Shown here: positions 5,620-9,514 of the stretch, piece after piece
Numbering within the stretch: position 1 is the first letter of the stretch
How the letters are laid out: each line of letters begins with the position of its first letter
Assembly: GCA_025929005.1 (NCBI GenBank)
Contig: JAICND010000030.1
Location: 1 to 9,514 of the forward strand
Length of the DNA: 9,514 nucleotides
Source of the DNA: Acidimicrobiia bacterium
Lineage (GTDB): Bacteria > Actinomycetota > Acidimicrobiia > Spongiisociales > ZC4RG35
Reading direction: 5' to 3'
Program-made: the position numbers and the translations under genes
The notes under the pieces: model-generated
Told to the model about the DNA's origin: nothing
What the model saw: the letters and a program-made list of their open reading frames with translations, nothing else
Database searches by the model: none

Positions 5620-6249
5620 ATGTATCGCCTCGCAGAATTGACCAAGACCCAGAGGACTCGGCTGGGCTGGGCGATGATGATTGTGGGGACGCTGCTGCTG
5701 GCTGGCGCCGTCATCTGGATTCACTTCTCGAGCCTTCCCAGGACCATTTTCGTCGACGGAGTCGAGACTCCCCTGGTGGTCGAATACTTCAATTGGATCC
5801 CCCGCGCCTGGTATTGGAAAGCCCTGGGTTATCTGGGTGCATTCGCTGCTTCACAACTCTTGATCGCAGGCGCCGCCATCGCCTGGGTTATCGGTCAAAA
5901 GATGACGTGGTCGTTGGCCGCCTTTGCAGCCTTCCTGGCCTGGATCGAACTCGTCATCATTTTCGGGATAGTCCCCTCGGAGTGGCTCAACCTGTCGCAG
6001 ACCGACCTCGACTGGTCACCGCAGAAGATCGCGCTCACCATCCCGCCATGGTTGATGCTCGGCAACGAGGTCTCGCTGTCCTTCGCCGCGCTCAAAGACT
6101 CAGTGTCGGGGGCCTACCACGTGGTGATGTTGGGAGCGGCGATCGTGTTTGCCTATCAGATTCAGCACTTGAACAAACCTCGCAAGACAGTTGAGAAGCC
6201 CACGCCGGTTTCGCCCTATGGTCGTCCGCTCATCAAGGGTGGTGGCTGA
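5620..6249 (+). CDS. Four-helix membrane protein of unknown function, first gene of the bc operon
   Basis: This is a 209-residue protein with predicted transmembrane helices at about 16-36, 68-90, 96-117 and 162-180. A loop between helices 1 and 2 (about 37-66) is rich in aromatics (YFNWIPRAWYW). A polar loop at about 118-150 contains PSEWLNLSQTDLDWSP. The C-terminal tail (183-209) is basic and proline-rich and ends in three glycines. There are two histidines, His35 at the end of helix 1 and His167 in helix 4, plus His183 in the tail, and no cysteine, so there is no obvious cofactor site. I do not recognise the family. The stop overlaps the ferredoxin start by one base (TGATG), so the two are coupled. 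The position at the head of a cytochrome bc operon suggests an extra subunit or assembly factor, perhaps the membrane docking partner of the ferredoxin. Confidence 0.85.
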   Translation: MYRLAELTKTQRTRLGWAMMIVGTLLLAGAVIWIHFSSLPRTIFVDGVETPLVVEYFNWIPRAWYWKALGYLGAFAASQLLIAGAAIAWVIGQKMTWSLAAFAAFLAWIELVIIFGIVPSEWLNLSQTDLDWSPQKIALTIPPWLMLGNEVSLSFAALKDSVSGAYHVVMLGAAIVFAYQIQHLNKPRKTVEKPTPVSPYGRPLIKGGG

Positions 6250-6698
6250 TGCCCAGGGGCGTGGTCGATGAGACCCCTCCTATCCGCGATGACTATCAGC
6301 TGGCTCTGGTCGACGAGGGCTACTTCAAGGACAAGCTCCGACCCAAGCAGTTCCTCCACATCGACCAGTCCGAATGCATCCTGTGCGAGGGATGCGTTGA
6401 CATCTGCCCGTGGAAATGCATCCACTACCTGTCGCTCGATGCCATCACCGAGGCGGTCAACGTCGATCATCCCGACGCCGACGTAACGAACTTCGGGTTC
6501 TTCATCGTCGACGAGGATGAATGTACGAGATGTGCTCTCTGCATCGATCGGTGCCCCACTGGTGTCATATCGCTCGGGAAGTTCGAGGGTTCGTTGGCTG
6601 CACAGGCGGAGAAGATGGGCATCAACCGCGCACCGTGGGACGATGACAGCGGGCAGCGAGACTTCAAGCACGGGTACGCCTATGGGATGCGTTGGTAG
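6249..6698 (+). CDS. 2[4Fe-4S] ferredoxin-like protein associated with the bc complex
   Basis: This is a 149-residue soluble protein with two complete CxxCxxCxxxCP cluster motifs: Cys43, 46, 49 and 53 (CILCEGCVDICP) and Cys92, 95, 98 and 102 (CTRCALCIDRCP). The spacing between them is about 38 residues, longer than in small bacterial ferredoxins and similar to NuoI-like electron-transfer subunits. Cys57 is an extra cysteine after the first motif. There is no signal peptide, so it acts on the cytoplasmic face. The N-terminal 40 residues and the C-terminal 35 (ending in DFKHGYAYGMRW) are extensions that may dock onto membrane subunits. It is joined by a one-base overlap to the membrane protein upstream and lies 9 bp before cytochrome b6, so it is probably a subunit or dedicated donor/acceptor of the quinol oxidoreductase. 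Two-cluster binding is firm; the partner is inferred. Confidence 0.9.
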   Translation: MPRGVVDETPPIRDDYQLALVDEGYFKDKLRPKQFLHIDQSECILCEGCVDICPWKCIHYLSLDAITEAVNVDHPDADVTNFGFFIVDEDECTRCALCIDRCPTGVISLGKFEGSLAAQAEKMGINRAPWDDDSGQRDFKHGYAYGMRW

Positions 6699-6704
6699 GA
6701 GGAG
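6697..6704 (+). promoter_or_regulatory. Strong ribosome binding site deciding the cytochrome b6 start
   Basis: AGGAGGAG overlaps the stop codon of the ferredoxin gene and ends 3 nt before the GTG at 6708. It supports GTG as the true start of the cytochrome b6 gene and translational coupling to the ferredoxin. Confidence 0.75.
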
Positions 6705-6707
6705 ATA

Positions 6708-7481
6708 GTGGCGGACGGTCTCCGAGGAAGGGCAATCGAAAAGGCCAGGGAGCTCAACGACCGGTTGCGGGGCTCCCAGGTCATGGAGTCGATCCTGCGC
6801 CCCGGGTCACCCTTCAAGAAGGGGTACGCCGACACCCCCCGGAACCGCAGCTACGTTGTGATGAACAACGTGCTCTATCACCTCCACCCCGTGAAGGTGA
6901 AGCGTCACGGAGTCAAACTGTCATACACGCTTTGCCTGGGCGGTCTTTCCTTCTTCCTTTTCATCTTGTTGACGATCACGGGCATCTTTCTGATGTTCTA
7001 TTACACGCCGACCGAGAACCGCGCTTATGTAGACATCCAGGCGCTCTCCACGTCTGTCGCCTTTGGTTCGTTGGTACGCAACATGCACAGGTGGGGTGCG
7101 CATCTGATGGTGCTGTCGGTCTTCCTGCACATGAGCCGGGTCTTCTATCACGGCGCCTACAAGCCGCCCCGCGAGTTCAACTGGGTGGTGGGGGTTGTGT
7201 TGCTCCTCCTGACCCTGCTGCTGTCCTTTAGCGGCTATTTGCTGCCGTGGGACCAGTTGGCCTATTGGGCCGTCACGGTGGGGAGCAACATGGCCGGCTT
7301 CGTGCCGGTGATGGGCGCCCAGGTCAAGTTCTTGTTGTTAGCCAGCGTCGAAGTGTCGGCTGCGACGCTCTTGCGGTTCTATGTGTTGCACGTCCTCTTT
7401 TTCCCTTTCGTGATTGTGATCTTCATGGCCGTCCACTTCTGGCGAGTGCGCAAGGACGGCGGGGTTTCCGGACCACTATGA
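6708..7481 (+). CDS. petB: Cytochrome b6-type N-terminal cytochrome b of a b6c/bc complex
   Basis: This is a 257-residue protein with four transmembrane helices, the short split form of cytochrome b. The haem ligands are His127 and His228 for one haem pair and His141 and His243 for the other. The spacing is H-x13-H in helix B and H-x14-H in helix D; x14 is typical of b6f and Gram-positive complexes rather than mitochondrial bc1. LCLGG at 75-79 places Cys76 where cytochrome b6 has Cys35, which anchors the extra haem ci on the quinone-reducing side. GYLLPWDQLAYWAVTVG at 176-192 is the quinol-site (cd helix) region. The N-terminal 50 residues form a charged amphipathic extension. Start is GTG with AGGAGGAG upstream. 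It oxidises menaquinol or another quinol in the membrane together with the next two genes. The symbol is by homology; the enzyme may be called qcrB in related genomes. Confidence 0.93.
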   Translation: MADGLRGRAIEKARELNDRLRGSQVMESILRPGSPFKKGYADTPRNRSYVVMNNVLYHLHPVKVKRHGVKLSYTLCLGGLSFFLFILLTITGIFLMFYYTPTENRAYVDIQALSTSVAFGSLVRNMHRWGAHLMVLSVFLHMSRVFYHGAYKPPREFNWVVGVVLLLLTLLLSFSGYLLPWDQLAYWAVTVGSNMAGFVPVMGAQVKFLLLASVEVSAATLLRFYVLHVLFFPFVIVIFMAVHFWRVRKDGGVSGPL

Positions 7482-7497
7482 ACTTGGAGCCACTCCC

Positions 7498-8451
7498 ATG
7501 ACAGAGATACCCGAAAGCCTGTTGCGTCGATCGGCCGAGGCGAAGGCCAAGGCGCTCGGCATTCCGGTCGAGCAAGTCCTGGCTGAGATGCGGGGGGAGG
7601 TTCCGACGGCTCCGGCGGCTTCGCCGCCGGTGCAAGACGTGAGTCGCGAGGTTCCCGCTGCCGAGCAGCCGGAACCAGTCGTGAGTCGCGAGTCGGAAGT
7701 CGCCAGTTCAGAGCCCGAACCCGAGGAAAGTCGGAAGGCGGAAGCGGGAAGTGCCGAACCCGAAGTGGAGGCAGAACAAGAGGCTCCTACAGCAGCTGTG
7801 GCCACCGCCGTGATGGAGCCAGAGGTGGCGCCTGCACCACCTTCTGGGAATGGGTCGGGGAACGGGAAACAGGCGGCGGTGGTGAGTCCGCGGCCGGTAG
7901 CCCCTCCCACCGGTCTCCCCGAGGGAGTGCGCACGCAGCGACTCCTGACGGTTGTCAAGGCCCGGGCCATCCAGCAGGTCAAGGCCGAACCTACCGACAA
8001 GGTCAACACCTGGCCTCACCTGATGATCGCCGAACTCACCGCGCTCATGGCGGTCACGGCCCTTCTGCTGGTGATGTCGGCGGTGCTGCAGGCGCCTCTG
8101 CTCGATCCGGCCAATCCCAACGCCACCCCCAACCCGTCAAAGGCTCCCTGGTACTTCCTCGGGCTTCAGGAGCTGCTGTCGTATTTCGATCCCCAGATCG
8201 CCGGCGTGACGGTGCCAACCCTCGTGGGAATGATTGGCTTCATGGCCGTCCCTTTCGTTGATCGCAACCCCTCGACCCGGCCGTCGGATCGCAAATTCGC
8301 GATCATGCTGTACACGTTCTTCATGGCAGGGGCGGCGACCCTCACGATTTTCGGAGTCCTGTTCCGGGGAAGGGGGTTCAACTTCGCCTATCCCTGGCAA
8401 GACGGCATCTTCTTTGACGACATAAAGGACTGGGTGTTCTTCGAGGAATGA
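7498..8451 (+). CDS. petD: Cytochrome b C-terminal (subunit IV-like) protein with long N-terminal extension
   Basis: This is a 317-residue protein, about twice the length of a plain subunit IV. Residues 4-31 form a helical motif (PESLLRRSAEAKAKALG then VEQVL), followed by a Pro/Glu/Ser/Ala-rich linker to about 140. The cytochrome b C-terminal domain has three transmembrane helices (about 176-197, 236-253 and 267-288). NPSKAPWYFLGLQELLSYFDP at 212-232 is the quinol-site loop. The canonical PEWY is A-P-W-Y here (216-219), so the usual catalytic Glu is absent, as in some other bacterial bc complexes. The extension would lie on the cytoplasmic side. It closely resembles the N-terminus of the cytochrome c at 2590-3588. 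GGAG at 7486-7489 supports the ATG. The stop overlaps the Rieske start (ATGA). The complex assignment is firm; the role of the extension is unknown. Confidence 0.9.
   Translation: MTEIPESLLRRSAEAKAKALGIPVEQVLAEMRGEVPTAPAASPPVQDVSREVPAAEQPEPVVSRESEVASSEPEPEESRKAEAGSAEPEVEAEQEAPTAAVATAVMEPEVAPAPPSGNGSGNGKQAAVVSPRPVAPPTGLPEGVRTQRLLTVVKARAIQQVKAEPTDKVNTWPHLMIAELTALMAVTALLLVMSAVLQAPLLDPANPNATPNPSKAPWYFLGLQELLSYFDPQIAGVTVPTLVGMIGFMAVPFVDRNPSTRPSDRKFAIMLYTFFMAGAATLTIFGVLFRGRGFNFAYPWQDGIFFDDIKDWVFFEE
7638..7650 (+). repeat. 13-nt direct repeat, copy 1
   Basis: CGTGAGTCGCGAG is repeated exactly at 7680-7692, 42 nt downstream. The period is a multiple of three, so the encoded V-S-R-E motif recurs in frame within the linker. 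A related stretch begins the linker of the cytochrome c gene on the minus strand. Confidence 0.7.
7680..7692 (+). repeat. 13-nt direct repeat, copy 2
   Basis: This is the second exact copy of the 13-mer at 7638-7650. It runs directly into AGTCGGAAG (7691-7699), the first of two related segments in this linker. Confidence 0.7.
7729..7744 (+). repeat. Copy 2 of the 16-nt shared linker repeat
   Basis: AGTCGGAAGGCGGAAG is identical to the minus-strand copy at 3405-3420, in the same reading frame (SRKAE). Similarity extends about 20 nt further 3', where both encode a Gly-Ser followed by Glu/Pro-rich residues. Confidence 0.75.
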
Positions 8452-9311
8452 CCGCGCAAACTCTGATCCTGGTGGGTGTGGCGGGCGCCGCCTTGCTGGC
8501 GGCCCTGGGTGCTTTTGCCATCGCCTGGCGCCGTTCCACCGGTGCCGACAACTGGAGAGATGCGGTTGGTCGTGAGACCCGAAAGGCTGATCGCCGCCAG
8601 GCCGTGACCATCCCGACCGAGGAGCCACCGACCGTCGAGGCAGTCGAAATACCGACCGAACCCGAGCCGGTGGCGGCGACGGTGGCGGTTGCTCACGAGC
8701 AGCGGGTTGTTGAGGTCACTCCCGAAGAATCCGGTGTCAGCCGGCGCCGCTTCTTCAACCGGGCGCTGGCAGCTGCATTCGGGTCGTATCTGGCGGTCCT
8801 CGGGGTGGAGCTTCTAGCCTTCATGTGGCCCAAACTGCAGGGTGGTTTTGGCGCCGATGTGGAAGCCGGGACGGTGGCCGATCTGCTGGCCGCTACTCGA
8901 ACACCCGACGGCGGAGTCATTCCGGCCTTCATTCCCGAAGCCAGGGCCTACGTGGTTCCAGTCAACGAATCCACCCTGTCCGCCCAATTCGCTGGCAAGG
9001 GTGTGGCGGCAGGGGGGCTGATGGCCCTTTATCAGAAGTGCGTTCACCTCGGCTGTCGGGTTCCGTGGTGCGCCACCTCGCAGGGTTTTGAGTGTCCCTG
9101 CCACGGATCGAAATACGACTACATCGGCGAGTACTTTGGCGGACCGGCGCCTCGTAACCTCGACCGCTTCACGGTGGAAGTGATCGATGATCGATTCGTA
9201 ATCCACACCGGCGCCATCTTCCAATCGCCCCGGGCCCCGGTCCGCTCCGTCAGCTACCCGCAGGGCCCCTCCTGCATCGGTGCCCTCGCCGCCCCAGAAG
9301 CACAGGCATGA
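8448..9311 (+). CDS. qcrA: Rieske [2Fe-2S] protein of the bc complex
   Basis: This is a 287-residue protein. An N-terminal hydrophobic helix (about 5-26) is followed by a charged, Pro/Glu/Val-rich segment (30-95). A twin-arginine-like motif S-R-R-R-F-F (98-103) precedes a second helix (about 105-126). The cluster-binding domain has CVHLGC at 198-203 and CPCHGS at 216-221. The ligands are Cys198, His200, Cys216 and His219, with Cys203 and Cys218 forming the family disulfide. FGGPAPRNLDRF at 230-241 is the conserved Pro-loop region. Cys208 is an additional cysteine. The protein carries electrons from quinol at the outer face to a c-type cytochrome. The internal Tat motif after a first membrane helix is known from actinobacterial QcrA, which have extra helices, and is handled by Sec plus Tat in those. 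The ATG overlaps the previous stop, and the stop overlaps the next start (ATGA both times). Confidence 0.93.
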   Translation: MTAQTLILVGVAGAALLAALGAFAIAWRRSTGADNWRDAVGRETRKADRRQAVTIPTEEPPTVEAVEIPTEPEPVAATVAVAHEQRVVEVTPEESGVSRRRFFNRALAAAFGSYLAVLGVELLAFMWPKLQGGFGADVEAGTVADLLAATRTPDGGVIPAFIPEARAYVVPVNESTLSAQFAGKGVAAGGLMALYQKCVHLGCRVPWCATSQGFECPCHGSKYDYIGEYFGGPAPRNLDRFTVEVIDDRFVIHTGAIFQSPRAPVRSVSYPQGPSCIGALAAPEAQA

Positions 9312-9514
9312 GCTCCAGTCTCGTCATCACCCTGGCCGTCATCGGCGGCGTTGCCTGGCTTGTGTTCCTGGGCGTTTCGGCGATCAGGGCTCGTGGCAGG
9401 GAAGAGGTCCCTCACAACCTGGCGCCCGGTCTCACCGACGAGGAACTTGAGACGCGTCGTCTGGAGCGGGTGCAGCAGGCGGCGTTGCTCCTCTCAGCAT
9501 TTATGGCGGTCGGC
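9308..9514 (+). CDS. Membrane-anchored bc-operon subunit, probably a cytochrome c (partial, N-terminus)
   Basis: The first 69 codons are present and the frame is open to the window end. A transmembrane helix spans about 5-26. A short polar segment follows with REEVPHNLAPGLTDEELETRRLERV at about 31-55, and then a second hydrophobic stretch begins (AALLLSAFMAVG). The N-L-A-P-x-L-T/S-D-E-E-L-E signature followed by a second helix is what I recall from the cytochrome c subunits that end actinobacterial and chloroflexal bc operons, with CxxCH motifs further on. No CxxCH is inside the window, so the haem is not shown. The start overlaps the Rieske stop (ATGA), so it belongs to the same operon and would be the electron exit from the Rieske centre. 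Confidence 0.65.
   Translation, partial: MSSSLVITLAVIGGVAWLVFLGVSAIRARGREEVPHNLAPGLTDEELETRRLERVQQAALLLSAFMAVG

Noticed and set aside
7638..7744. Short repeats as a CRISPR-like or transposon signal
   Set aside because: The repeats are 13-16 nt, in frame in a linker-coding region, and lack regular spacers, terminal inverted repeats or a transposase.

Overview
This window looks like a chromosomal piece of a high-GC, probably actinobacterial genome. An uncultured, Acidimicrobiia-like lineage is my best guess and Chloroflexota is the main alternative. The hints are GTG and TTG starts, ATGA overlaps, possible leaderless promoters with TANNNT boxes, and the protein families present. There are no phage, transposase or CRISPR signatures and no tRNA or rRNA genes. 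The lineage call is inference.

Left part (1-2.4 kb): the last 22 codons of a VOC/glyoxalase-like protein, a small cupin protein, a Clp1-type P-loop kinase-like protein on the minus strand, and a divergently transcribed SAM hydroxide adenosyltransferase (DUF62). Downstream of DUF62 on the minus strand are a possible 31-residue membrane peptide, a strong intrinsic terminator, and a roughly 100-nt segment with long-range pairing that may be a small RNA or an attenuator leader.

Middle (2.6-5.5 kb, minus strand): three tightly overlapping genes encode a cbb3-oxidase subunit I-like membrane protein, a CcoO-like mono-heme cytochrome c, and a second membrane-anchored mono-heme cytochrome c. Subunit I has the CcoN fold signature, but the canonical haem and CuB histidines are replaced, so it should not be an oxygen reductase.

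Right part (5.6 kb to the end, plus strand, divergent): a four-helix membrane protein of unknown function, a 2[4Fe-4S] ferredoxin-like protein, a split b6-type cytochrome b with a candidate haem ci cysteine, a subunit-IV-like protein with a long N-terminal extension, a Rieske protein, and the start of a further membrane-anchored subunit. This is a menaquinol or plastoquinol:cytochrome c oxidoreductase (b6c type) with an associated ferredoxin.

The two divergent operons are physically linked by a shared N-terminal helical motif and linker in the minus-strand cytochrome c and the plus-strand subunit-IV protein. I infer that they work together: the bc complex passes electrons to c-type haems held by a catalytically dead CcoN-like scaffold. 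This combination is the most unusual thing in the window.
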